A DNA stretch of 64,000 bases from an uncultured Roseibium sp. (GTDB lineage: Bacteria; Pseudomonadota; Alphaproteobacteria; Rhizobiales; Stappiaceae), in the NCBI RefSeq assembly GCF_963675985.1, contig NZ_OY780958.1, positions 496,001 through 560,000 of the forward strand, in the 5' to 3' direction. The notes below the pieces were generated by a model. That model was given only the letters and a program-made list of their open reading frames with translations. It was not told the origin of the DNA and did not search any database. Below are positions 57,055 through 64,000 of this stretch, piece by piece (the stretch's first letter is position 1; each line of letters opens with the position of its first letter). Made by a program: the position numbers and the translations under genes.

Positions 57055-57774
57055 ATGCAGATAGTCGAGAGTTCGGTCCTTGGGGTGAGATCTGCCAGGA
57101 TCGAACTGAAATCCAACAGCAATCCAGTCGAAATCACCTTGTTCCCAATGATCCATATCGGTGAGCCGCAGTTCTACGAGACGGTACGGCGCGATGCATG
57201 GTCATTCGATTATGTTCTGTTCGAAGGCGTAAGATCCCCCGTCGTAACCGCTTTGACCCGAAGCTACAGGTGGCTAGAAAGCTCAAATCGTCTGAACCTC
57301 GTGCTTCAGAGCCGTTATTTTGGTCGGGACGCAATGAGCTACCTCGAGGGATTGCGTGCCCAGATGGTTCATGCGGATCTTGACCAGAAGGAATTTGAAA
57401 AAGTCTGGAAGGAGGTTCCGCTCCGGCTGAGAGCGCTGGTCTATGTTCTTGCTCCGGCGATTGGCTTGCACCGGCGATTTTTCGCAACACGGGAAACCTT
57501 GGCATCCCGACTGGAATTTTCCTATTTGACCAGCCGGGATGAGCGGCTGAGCTACGATGAAAACCTGGCTCTGTTTCACCATGCGATTAGAGATGCGCGG
57601 GACGAGCGGCTTGTTGTCCGTTTGCTGGAAACGATGGACTCCTGCGGATCGGAACCAAGCCGGATTGCGGTCGTCTATGGGGCGAGACACATGCGTGCGG
57701 TATTGAAGGCGCTCACCGGAGAGCATCGCTATTCCGTGACCGGAACGTCATGGATGACGGTGTTCAAGCTGTAG
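57055..57774 (+). CDS. TraB/GumN-like protein of unknown function
   Basis: 239 residues without signal peptide. The pattern PMIHIGEPQFYETV, YVLFEGVRSP and C-terminal IAVVYGARHMRAVLKAL resembles the TraB/PrgY/GumN (TIKI-like) superfamily, in which GxxH and Glu residues line a putative metalloprotease site. Confidence is moderate, since the central part is unique. Ribosome binding site weak; codon use slightly less GC-rich than its neighbours, hinting at acquisition. Role unknown. Confidence 0.62.
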   Translation: MQIVESSVLGVRSARIELKSNSNPVEITLFPMIHIGEPQFYETVRRDAWSFDYVLFEGVRSPVVTALTRSYRWLESSNRLNLVLQSRYFGRDAMSYLEGLRAQMVHADLDQKEFEKVWKEVPLRLRALVYVLAPAIGLHRRFFATRETLASRLEFSYLTSRDERLSYDENLALFHHAIRDARDERLVVRLLETMDSCGSEPSRIAVVYGARHMRAVLKALTGEHRYSVTGTSWMTVFKL

Positions 57775-58113
57775 TTTCCGTCGGGAACTGGTTTCTGTAG
57801 GCCGATTGGAGCGACAGCCTCTTGGCCCACGAGGCGAAACAATTTGACGCGGGGAGGGCGTGTTGTTCCGCGCTCTTATTTCTCTATCTTGAACGTAAGG
57901 GTCGCGTTGGTTGGCTACGCTTTACGCGTGCGCGAACGGACCGACCAAGACAGACAACCGGGTCTTTCCGGGTGTGGAAGGTCCGCTTTTACCGGGTGCC
58001 CCCAAGCCCGGTGAGGGCGGACTTTCGTCTTTTCGGTCTGAGCGTTTTCCCGCGCTTGCCTTGGGCCGCTGGCCGTTTCACTCTTCGTGAAAGCAGATTC
58101 CCGGGGAGCGGCC
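57775..58113. other. Long leader region of lrgAB with RNA hairpin
   Basis: 339 bases with no coding sequence. A composite hairpin GTCCGC/GCGGAC (57981-57986 with 58017-58022) and ACCGGG/CCCGGT (57991-57996 with 58007-58012) is followed by TTTCGTCTTTT. It could end a short upstream transcript or act as an attenuator or small RNA terminator before lrgA. No promoter was clearly identified. Confidence 0.5.
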
Positions 58114-58479
58114 ATGATTTTCTATCTCACCCTGATCTTTGCCTGCCAGCTCGCGGGCGAACTCCTGAAAGCCGCGTTGGACTTGCCGGTTCCAGGGCCG
58201 GTGATCGGCATGGTGCTCCTGTTTGTCGGACTTGTGGTCAAGGGCGGCATTCCTGAGGAGTTGGCAAAGGTCGGTGATGCGTTCCTCGGCAATCTCTCGC
58301 TGCTGTTCGTGCCTGCCGGCGTCGGCGTCATGCTGCATATCGCCCTGATCGGCGAACAGGCGCTTGCTATCACACTCGCCCTTGTCGGCAGCACGCTGGC
58401 GACCATTGCTGTGACGGCCCTGGTGATGAGTTTTCTGGGCAGGGGCGGGCAGGAAAGCGCGGAGAAGACCGATGGGTGA
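58114..58479 (+). CDS. lrgA: CidA/LrgA family membrane protein
   Basis: 121 residues with four membrane helices: LTLIFACQLAGELLKAAL, PVPGPVIGMVLLFVGLVV, LFVPAGVGVMLHIALI. Holin-like proteins with roles in murein hydrolase control and in pyruvate uptake in some bacteria. GGGGAG precedes ATG 58114, preferred over GTG-type upstream starts. The lrgB ATG lies 8 bases inside the end of the gene. Confidence 0.92.
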   Translation: MIFYLTLIFACQLAGELLKAALDLPVPGPVIGMVLLFVGLVVKGGIPEELAKVGDAFLGNLSLLFVPAGVGVMLHIALIGEQALAITLALVGSTLATIAVTALVMSFLGRGGQESAEKTDG

Positions 58480-59191
58480 GGGCTTGCGCGACATCTGGGT
58501 CTATCTCGCCGCCAGTCCTCTGCTGGCGCTGACCCTGACGCTGGCAGCCTACCAGGTAGGCTTCTGGATCTATCGGAAGGGCAAGCTCAATCCGCTGCTC
58601 AATCCGGTGCTGATTGCCGTCATCGTTCTGGTCGCGATCCTGACAGTGACGGACACGTCCTATGCGACCTATTTCGAAGGCGCACAATTCGTCCATTTCC
58701 TGCTTGGTCCGGCAACGGTGGCGCTTGCCTTGCCGCTTTACCGTCAGATTGAACGGGTGCGGAAATCGGCGCTTGCGATCACGGTCAGCCTGCTTGCCGG
58801 TTCGCTCACGGCCATTATCAGTGCGGTGGGCATTGCCTGGGCCTTCGGCGCGAGTGATGAAATCCTGGTGTCGCTGGCGCCGAAATCGGTGACGGCTCCG
58901 GTTGCCATGGGGATCAGCGAACAGCTCGGCGGCCTGCCGTCGCTCACCGCCGTTCTGGTGATCCTGACCGGGATCCTGGGTGCGGCGCTCGGACCGCTGC
59001 TGCTCAATCTCCTCAGGGTGAAGGACATGGCCGCGCGCGGGCTTGCCATCGGGACTGCATCCCACGGCATCGGCACCGCACGGGCGCTGCAGGTCAGCGA
59101 GGTGGCCGGTGCCTTTTCCGGTCTCGCCATGGGGCTGAATGCGCTGGCAACCGCTGTTCTGCTGCCGCTGTTGTGGAACTGGCTGTTTTAG
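58472..59191 (+). CDS. lrgB: LrgB/CidB family membrane protein
   Basis: 239 residues with seven helices: VGFWIYRKGKLNPLLNPVLI, FLLGPATVALALPLYRQIE, LAPKSVTAPVAMGISEQLGG and GTASHGIGTARALQVSEVAG identify LrgB. It overlaps lrgA by eight bases and forms the LrgAB pair. The 3' end overlaps a convergent hypothetical gene by four bases. Confidence 0.94.
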   Translation: MGEGLRDIWVYLAASPLLALTLTLAAYQVGFWIYRKGKLNPLLNPVLIAVIVLVAILTVTDTSYATYFEGAQFVHFLLGPATVALALPLYRQIERVRKSALAITVSLLAGSLTAIISAVGIAWAFGASDEILVSLAPKSVTAPVAMGISEQLGGLPSLTAVLVILTGILGAALGPLLLNLLRVKDMAARGLAIGTASHGIGTARALQVSEVAGAFSGLAMGLNALATAVLLPLLWNWLF

Positions 59192-59514
59192 GGTTGCTGG
59201 AATTCCTGATATCGCTGCAGCCCCATTCCTACAAATACCATTATCATCAGGAGCGAGAGGGTAATCAGCGTCGCAAATCTTAGAATATTTGCAATCAGAG
59301 AAATCTTTACATGCGGTAGTTGATTAAACGGGACACCGCTTGGTTTTGTGATCCACAGCCCTATCCAGCCCGCGACCGTAGCAGCTAGGAGCCATACTAT
59401 GTAGAGATCCATCCAATCCGGCACTCTCACAAATCCAAAATTGAATGCAAAAGCCGGGGTAGCCAAATATGTAAAAACTAATCCAAATACAAGAAAGCTA
59501 ATTGTCGTGCGCAT
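59188..59514 (-). CDS. Small membrane protein of unknown function
   Basis: 108 residues with about three helices (SFLVFGLVFTYLATPAFAF, LYIVWLLAATVAGWIGLWI, FATLITLSLLMIMVFVGMG). No family recognised. Base composition is clearly more AT-rich than the surroundings. It ends inside the lrgB stop codon (4-base overlap). AGGGCC precedes the ATG. Upstream is a run of nine C (59584-59592). Confidence 0.65.
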   Translation of the reverse strand: MRTTISFLVFGLVFTYLATPAFAFNFGFVRVPDWMDLYIVWLLAATVAGWIGLWITKPSGVPFNQLPHVKISLIANILRFATLITLSLLMIMVFVGMGLQRYQEFQQP

Positions 59515-59605
59515 AGGAAGGCCCTATCAATAGTTGTAAATCCACATATATGCGCAAGTTTTTCGATTAAGTAACTGAAATCGCCCCCCCCCACCCCCGG
59601 GTGGG

Positions 59606-60826
59606 CTAACCGGCCTTCAGCCAGCGGCGTGGATCGGTCTCGAACGAGGCGCCTTTATTTCCGCTGAGCGCCTTGACCAGATCGGCAACGGCATCGAGCG
59701 AATGGGCGGCGCGGAACTCGTCTACGTGGGGCAGCATGGCGCGGATGCCTTTGGCTTTTGCCTGAAATCCGTCGAAACGGAGCAGGGGATTAAGCCAGAT
59801 CAGTCGGCGGCAGGAGCGGTGCAGCCGGTCCATTTCGCGCTCCAGATCCTCGTCCGTGTCCCGTTCCAGCCCGTCGGTGATGAGCAGCACGGTCGGGCTG
59901 CCGGAGAGCACCCGGCGCGACCAGACCCGGTTGAACTCGCGCAGCGCGGTGGCAATCCGCGTGCCGCCGGACCAGTCGTCGACGCCGTCGCTGCAGGCTT
60001 CCAGCGCCTCGTCCGGATCCTTCATGCGAAGCTGGCGGGTGACATTGGTCAGCCGTGTGCCGAACAGAAACGTATGCACGTCGCGCCGTTCCTCGGTCAT
60101 GGCGTGCAGGAAATGCAGGAGCAGGCGGGTGTACTGGCTCATGGAGCCGGAAATGTCGCACAGCGCGACCAGCGGCGGGCGCTTCTCATGGGCGCGACGG
60201 TACTTCAGGTCGATGATATCGCCGCCGGCGCGCATGGAAGCACGAAGCGTGCGGCGCGGGTCGATCCGCCCGCGGGATGCCGGCTTGAGTCGCCGCTGGC
60301 GGATCTTGTCCAAGGGGATCGCGAGGTCTCGCAGCGCCTGCTTGGCGGCCGCGATCTCGTCCGCCGTCATCTGGGCGAAGTCCTTGGTCTGAAGCAGTTC
60401 CTTGCCGGAGACGGTGAACTTGGCGTCGACCTCCACCTGCGGCCGGGTCTCCTCGCTCGCTCGATCCTGGGCCGCCTGGAAGGCCTGTGAGACGCGGGTC
60501 TGGCCGGCCTTGGGCTTTTCCGGGGCGCCCCGCGGGGGGGCAACCGGAGAGAGGATCGCCAGCATCTTTTCGACAAGCCCGCGGCTTTGCCAGTAGATAC
60601 GGAACGCCTCGTCGAACAGCACCCGATGCTCGCGTTTGCGCACGAACACCGCATGCAGGGTCCAATACAGATCCTCGCGACTGGAAATGCCTGCGATCTC
60701 CACGGCCCGCACCGCATCGACCACCGTCGCGGGCCCCGCCGGCATGCCGGCCTTGCGGAGTGTGCGTGCAAAATGGACGATATTATCGACGATGCGGCCT
60801 TCGGCTTCGGGGGACAGGTTGGTCAT
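59606..60826 (-). CDS. CoxE-like von Willebrand factor A domain protein
   Basis: 406 residues. The C-terminal VWA domain has the MIDAS motif DISGSMS (D224), with later TRIATALREFNRVW and TDGLERDTDEDLE. The first half has CoxE family sequence (FARTLRKAGMPAGPATVVDA). It pairs with a MoxR ATPase in the same operon. In Oligotropha carboxidovorans CoxD (MoxR) and CoxE help mature CO dehydrogenase; no such enzyme is near here, so the client is unknown. ATG 60826 is preferred with GGGGGG upstream. Confidence 0.9.
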   Translation of the reverse strand: MTNLSPEAEGRIVDNIVHFARTLRKAGMPAGPATVVDAVRAVEIAGISSREDLYWTLHAVFVRKREHRVLFDEAFRIYWQSRGLVEKMLAILSPVAPPRGAPEKPKAGQTRVSQAFQAAQDRASEETRPQVEVDAKFTVSGKELLQTKDFAQMTADEIAAAKQALRDLAIPLDKIRQRRLKPASRGRIDPRRTLRASMRAGGDIIDLKYRRAHEKRPPLVALCDISGSMSQYTRLLLHFLHAMTEERRDVHTFLFGTRLTNVTRQLRMKDPDEALEACSDGVDDWSGGTRIATALREFNRVWSRRVLSGSPTVLLITDGLERDTDEDLEREMDRLHRSCRRLIWLNPLLRFDGFQAKAKGIRAMLPHVDEFRAAHSLDAVADLVKALSGNKGASFETDPRRWLKAG

Positions 60827-60882
60827 GAAGCTATCGCCCCCCAAATGATGGTCTAAATTGGGGCAGAGCCTTGCCCTTTACT

Positions 60883-60934
60883 CCCGTCTCCCCCCTTGAG
60901 GGGGAGATGTCACCAAAGGTGACAGAGGGGGGTG
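60883..60934. repeat. Palindromic repeat, left copy (moxR-VWA gap)
   Basis: About 52 bases: CCCGTCTCCCCCCTTGAG, then GGGGAGATGTCACC, a short GTCACC/GGTGAC hairpin and CAGAGGGGGG. It is an inverted, diverged copy of 60983-61035. I recall this type as a common dispersed alphaproteobacterial repeat. Confidence 0.8.
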
Positions 60935-60982
60935 ACGAAGTTTGCCCCATATGCCGACGTTGCCTTAGGCCGAGAAGCCGCA

Positions 60983-61035
60983 CACCCCCCTCTGTCCGCA
61001 GATGCGGACATCTCCCGCTCAAGGGGGGAGACGGG
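60983..61035. repeat. Palindromic repeat, right copy (moxR-VWA gap)
   Basis: The reverse complement of this 53-base block starts CCCGTCTCCCCCCTTGAG and ends CAGAGGGGGGTG, matching the left copy outside the central hairpin GTCCGC/GCGGAC. The two copies face each other across about 48 bases and together could form a long hairpin. Confidence 0.8.
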
Positions 61036-61072
61036 TGCATGTGGCTTGATCGTTCGCGCATTACGTGCCCGC

Positions 61073-62011
61073 TCAAACTGCCGGCATGGCCGGAGATTTC
61101 GGCTCGTCCTTGCGGATGGCCTCGATCATCTGGCGGGTCTTCGAACCACGGACGCGTTCGATGTCGTCCTGGTATTTCAGGAGAACGCCGAGGGTGTCGG
61201 AGGCGAGATCCGGATCGAGCGCCATGGCGTCGAGTTCGCTCAGCGCCGTGGCCCAGTCGAGGGTCTCGGCAACGCCCGGCTGCTTGAACAGGTCCTCGTC
61301 GGCGCGCAGCTTCTGGACGAAGGCGACGACCTCCTGGCTGAGGCGGTCGGCGGCACCGGGCACCTTACGGCGCACGATTTCCAGCTCGCGCTCCGCATCC
61401 GGGTAATCGACCCAGTGATAGAGGCAGCGGCGCTTCAGGGCGTCATGGATTTCGCGAGTCCGGTTGGTGGTGATGATAACGATCGGCGGTTCGGCTGCCT
61501 TGATCGTGCCGAGTTCGGGAATGGTCACCTGGTTGTCGGCCAGCACTTCGAGCAGGAAGGCTTCGAAGGCCTCGTCCGCCCGGTCGAGTTCATCGATCAG
61601 GAACACCGGCGCACCGTTGATATGCGGTTCCAGCGCCTGCAGCACCGGGCGCTTGATCAGGAAACGTTCGTCGAAGATCGACTTGGACAGTTCCGTATGG
61701 TCGGTGTCGCCGGAGGCCTCAGAAACGCGGATCTCCACCATCTGGGCGGGGTAGTTCCACTCGTAGACGGCGGAGGCCACATCGAGACCCTCGTAGCACT
61801 GCAGCCGGATCAGGTCGCGACCCAGGGTCTCGGACAGAACCTTGGCAATTTCCGTCTTGCCGACGCCGGCCTCGCCTTCAAGAAACAGCGGGCGTTTCAT
61901 GCGCAGGGAAAGATGCAGCACGGTTGCCAGCGACCGGTCGGCAACATAGCCGGCGCTTTCCAGAAGCGTCAGGGTTTCGTCGATGGAAGCGGGCAGGGGA
62001 TGTTGGGTCAT
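61073..62011 (-). CDS. MoxR family AAA ATPase
   Basis: 312 residues. Walker A GEAGVGKTE at 45-53, Walker B VFLIDELDRAD, sensor TTNRTREIHDALKRRCLYHW. MoxR ATPases act with VWA proteins as chaperones for metal-cofactor or complex assembly. The VWA gene is downstream in the same direction with 246 bases holding two palindromic repeats. ATG 62011. Confidence 0.94.
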   Translation of the reverse strand: MTQHPLPASIDETLTLLESAGYVADRSLATVLHLSLRMKRPLFLEGEAGVGKTEIAKVLSETLGRDLIRLQCYEGLDVASAVYEWNYPAQMVEIRVSEASGDTDHTELSKSIFDERFLIKRPVLQALEPHINGAPVFLIDELDRADEAFEAFLLEVLADNQVTIPELGTIKAAEPPIVIITTNRTREIHDALKRRCLYHWVDYPDAERELEIVRRKVPGAADRLSQEVVAFVQKLRADEDLFKQPGVAETLDWATALSELDAMALDPDLASDTLGVLLKYQDDIERVRGSKTRQMIEAIRKDEPKSPAMPAV

Positions 62012-62118
62012 CGGGTATCGCTCGTCTGGCTTTCCGGATTCTTTTCAGAATAGGCTATGTACACGTTCTGCGGCAGGCCCGAAAGGCAAGACGCCATCTT
62101 TGCGGTGGCCGATCTGTC

Positions 62119-63111
62119 TCACGCGTGAGCCAGACTGCGGAACTGTTTGCGGTAGCTGGTCGGCGTGATGCCGAGTTCCCGCCCGAAATGATGGCGCAGA
62201 TTGGTGGCGCTGCCGAAGCCGCACCGGTCGGCGATGCGGTCGACGGTCTCTGTCGTCTCCTCCAGAAGCTGGCGGGCGCGGCGAAGCCTTTCGGCAAGCA
62301 GCCAGCGGGCGGGCGTGGTGCCGGTCGCCGCCTGAAACCGGCGCAGGAACGTGCGTTCGCTCATGCCCGCGCGACGGGCCAGGTCGTAAATGGTCCAGGG
62401 CGCTTGAAGGTTCGTCCGCAACTCGTCGAAAAGTGGACTGAGGCGCGATCCCTCGTGGGGCAAGGGAACGCTCACTTCAGAATATTGCGCTTGTCCGCCG
62501 TCTCGGTGGGGCGGCACGACGAGACGCCGGGCGACGGAATTGGCGGCTGCCGTGCCATGGTCGCGGCGGACCAGATGCAGGCAGAGGTCGATACCGGCGG
62601 CACTTCCGGCGGAAGTGAGGATCCGGCCTTCGTCAACATAAAGCACGTCGGGCACCACCTCCAGTTCCGGATGGCGCTCTCGCAGGGCCTCGGTGTAGCG
62701 CCAGTGAGTCGTGACCTTTTTGCCGTGAAGCAAGCCGGTGGCGGCGAGGACGAAGACGCCGGAGCAGATCGACAGCAGCCGGGCGCCTTTTGAATGGGCG
62801 GTTCTCAGCGCCTCTACCAGATCCTTCGGCACTTCCGCATCCGCCGAACGCCAACCGGGCACGATAATGGTGCCGGCTTGTTGGAGCACCTCAAGACCGC
62901 CATCGACGGTGATCCGAAGGCCTCCGGGCGCGCGTATGTCGCCCGCATCTGCGGACGCGACTGCATAGTCGTACCAGCCGTCGCCCATCTCCGGTCGGGG
63001 CAGGCCGAAAACCTCGTAGGCCACGCCAAATTCGAAGAGGCACAGGCCGTCGTAGGCGAGGGCGGCAACAAGCGGATTGGAAGGCGGTTTGGGCTGTTGC
63101 GTGTTTGGCAT
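62119..63111 (-). CDS. GlxA family transcriptional regulator (DJ-1/PfpI plus AraC HTH)
   Basis: 330 residues. The N-terminal half (about 15-185) is a DJ-1/PfpI-type domain with ICSGVFVLAATGLLHGKKV, in which Cys is at the nucleophile elbow. The C-terminal half is an AraC HTH pair: WTIYDLARRAGMSERTFLRR and ADRCGFGSATNLRHHFGREL. These regulators respond to amides or carbon-nitrogen metabolites. ATG 63111 is preferred to TTG 63132. Divergent from a rhodanese gene, 100 bases away, its likely target. Confidence 0.92.
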   Translation of the reverse strand: MPNTQQPKPPSNPLVAALAYDGLCLFEFGVAYEVFGLPRPEMGDGWYDYAVASADAGDIRAPGGLRITVDGGLEVLQQAGTIIVPGWRSADAEVPKDLVEALRTAHSKGARLLSICSGVFVLAATGLLHGKKVTTHWRYTEALRERHPELEVVPDVLYVDEGRILTSAGSAAGIDLCLHLVRRDHGTAAANSVARRLVVPPHRDGGQAQYSEVSVPLPHEGSRLSPLFDELRTNLQAPWTIYDLARRAGMSERTFLRRFQAATGTTPARWLLAERLRRARQLLEETTETVDRIADRCGFGSATNLRHHFGRELGITPTSYRKQFRSLAHA

Positions 63112-63141
63112 GAATTTTACGATAGATGGCAATCTTGCCAG

Positions 63142-63162
63142 CGGTCAATCGCCGATTGACCG
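63142..63162. promoter_or_regulatory. Palindromic operator candidate between the GlxA and rhodanese genes
   Basis: CGGTCAATCG and CGATTGACCG are exact inverted arms of 10 bases around one centre base (63142-63151, 63153-63162). The right arm contains TTGACC, a possible -35 for the rhodanese gene. Confidence 0.6.
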
Positions 63163-63211
63163 GATAGGACTGACGACAGCGATCGCACCATCTGTTTCAA
63201 GGAGACGTTTC

Positions 63212-63631
63212 ATGAGTGTCGTCAGCGCGATACCGGCCGCGAAGCCGCAGCAAGCCATTGATCACTTCAGCCATCGGCTTTCCGTCGAAACCGATTGCGA
63301 TGACGTCGCCTCGGCGCTGCGGTCGGGCGAACAGGACTTCGTGCTCCTGCATGTGGTCGGGTCTCCGGAAGCCTATGAACGGCGTCACGTTCCCGGCGCC
63401 CTGCATCTGCCCCACAAGGAGATCGACAAGGCGCGGATGGCGCAGTGGCCGCAAGAGACGCTGTTCGTCGCCTATTGTGCCGGTCCCCACTGCAACGGCG
63501 CCGACAAGGCTGCGCTGCAGTTGGCCAAGCTCGGCCGGCCTGTGAAAATCATGATCGGCGGCCTGACCGGCTGGGACGACGAGGGGCTGCCTTTTGCCAC
63601 GGGTCGGGAACCGGGCTCGATCACCGGATGA
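63212..63631 (+). CDS. Rhodanese domain protein
   Basis: 139 residues. The rhodanese fold has VLLHVVGSPEAYERRHVPGA, LHLPHKEID and an active-site Cys in FVAYCAGPHCNGADKAALQ. It may transfer sulfur or detoxify cyanide, or act as a sulfurtransferase in the cytoplasm. AAGGAG lies eight bases before ATG 63212, chosen over a longer upstream frame that covers the promoter. Probably controlled by the divergent GlxA regulator. Confidence 0.9.
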   Translation: MSVVSAIPAAKPQQAIDHFSHRLSVETDCDDVASALRSGEQDFVLLHVVGSPEAYERRHVPGALHLPHKEIDKARMAQWPQETLFVAYCAGPHCNGADKAALQLAKLGRPVKIMIGGLTGWDDEGLPFATGREPGSITG

Positions 63632-63721
63632 TTGGGAGGCAGGAGAACTCGTAATCGTCCTTATGGTTCTGTTATACCTCTCTTTCTATAAAGGGCTCCG
63701 ACACGATCCGGGGAGGGAACC

Positions 63722-64000
63722 ATGCACCGCAGGCTTTTGACCGCTGCAATAGGCGTAATGATGATTCTGGCGGCACAGACAGCATCGGCTGAGACCTATC
63801 CGACCGATCCGGTCTCGGTCGCAACGGGCCTGGAACTGGCTGAAATTTATTGCGCGACTTGCCATGCGGTCGAAAAGGACGACGAAAGCAAGATCGAGGG
63901 GGCGCCCGCCTTCCGGGATCTGTCCAAACGTTATCCACTGGAGGATCTGGAAGAGAGCCTCGCCGAAGGGATCGTCACCGGCCACGAAGGCATGCCGGAA
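63722..64000 (+). CDS. c-type cytochrome, N-terminal part (3' end outside window)
   Basis: 93 residues to the window end. Signal peptide MHRRLLTAAIGVMMILAAQT then ASAE; heme site CATCH near residues 48-52, with the axial Met of a class I cytochrome c in GHEGMPE at the cut end. GGGGAGGG lies just before ATG 63722. It is a small periplasmic electron carrier or a subunit of a larger enzyme; the missing 3' part will decide. It follows the rhodanese gene by 90 bases. Confidence 0.88.
   Translation, partial: MHRRLLTAAIGVMMILAAQTASAETYPTDPVSVATGLELAEIYCATCHAVEKDDESKIEGAPAFRDLSKRYPLEDLEESLAEGIVTGHEGMPE

Overview
The window is about 60% GC chromosomal DNA from an alphaproteobacterium, most likely order Hyphomicrobiales, family Stappiaceae or a close relative (Roseibium/Labrenzia, Stappia, Pannonibacter). 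The genus is an inference. The evidence is the gene content and order: alaS near icd; trmJ-murI-rpsD; purC-purS-purQ and purL-bolA-grxD; purB and rpe; and alpha-typical families such as BA14K, DUF1127, DUF1476 (ATP synthase zeta inhibitor), DUF2259 and FtrABCD iron uptake. No rRNA, tRNA, CRISPR array, prophage, transposase or replication origin was recognised.

Layout. 0-9.7 kb: 3' part of alaS, a cyclic-nucleotide-type K+ channel, DUF2867 and GST genes, the ftrABCD ferrous-iron operon, icd and an HdeD-like membrane protein. 9.8-20 kb: a MarR regulator with a ketoacyl-ACP synthase that share a palindromic site; an XRE-cupin/GNAT operon with a palindrome across its start codon; trmJ, murI; an EAL-CBS-GGDEF protein; rpsD, dienelactone hydrolase, ttcA. 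20-23.5 kb (minus): purL, bolA, a small unknown ORF, grxD. 23.5-32.4 kb: an accessory stretch with an inverted-repeat element, a MocR/DUF1127 divergent pair, two chemoreceptors (one soluble with a CZB zinc domain), a secreted protein plus M15 peptidase pair, and a peroxiredoxin/AraC divergent pair. 32.6-36.8 kb: purC, purS, a 42-residue membrane ORF, purQ, a permease and DUF2164 on minus; the DUF1476 gene diverges from purC. 37-44.8 kb: aldolase, small membrane and secreted proteins, RBBP9-like hydrolase, metallophosphoesterase, purB, rpe, DUF2259. 44.9-54.7 kb: transporters and catabolic enzymes (BASS-like, DadA-like oxidoreductase plus AEC carrier, Lrp regulator divergent from a fused indolepyruvate ferredoxin oxidoreductase, LysE, P1 peptidase, flavin reductase). 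54.9-64 kb: a MITE-like element, a branched-chain amino acid binding protein, L,D-transpeptidase, a TraB/GumN-like protein, lrgAB, a VWA/MoxR pair containing paired palindromic repeats, a GlxA regulator divergent from a rhodanese, and the 5' part of a cytochrome c gene.

Functionally, the conserved backbone is purine biosynthesis (purB, C, S, Q, L), translation and tRNA modification (alaS, trmJ, rpsD, ttcA), Fe-S/redox handling (bolA, grxD), the TCA cycle (icd), the pentose phosphate pathway (rpe) and peptidoglycan precursors (murI). Accessory modules lie between these blocks and are mostly divergent regulator/target pairs. The most unusual signals are cis elements rather than new protein systems: the shared MarR/KAS operator, the start-codon palindrome of the XRE gene, two about 265-270 bp elements with about 31-bp terminal inverted repeats (one at the point where purL is separated from purQ), a 38-bp perfect palindrome, and a structured leader before lrgAB.
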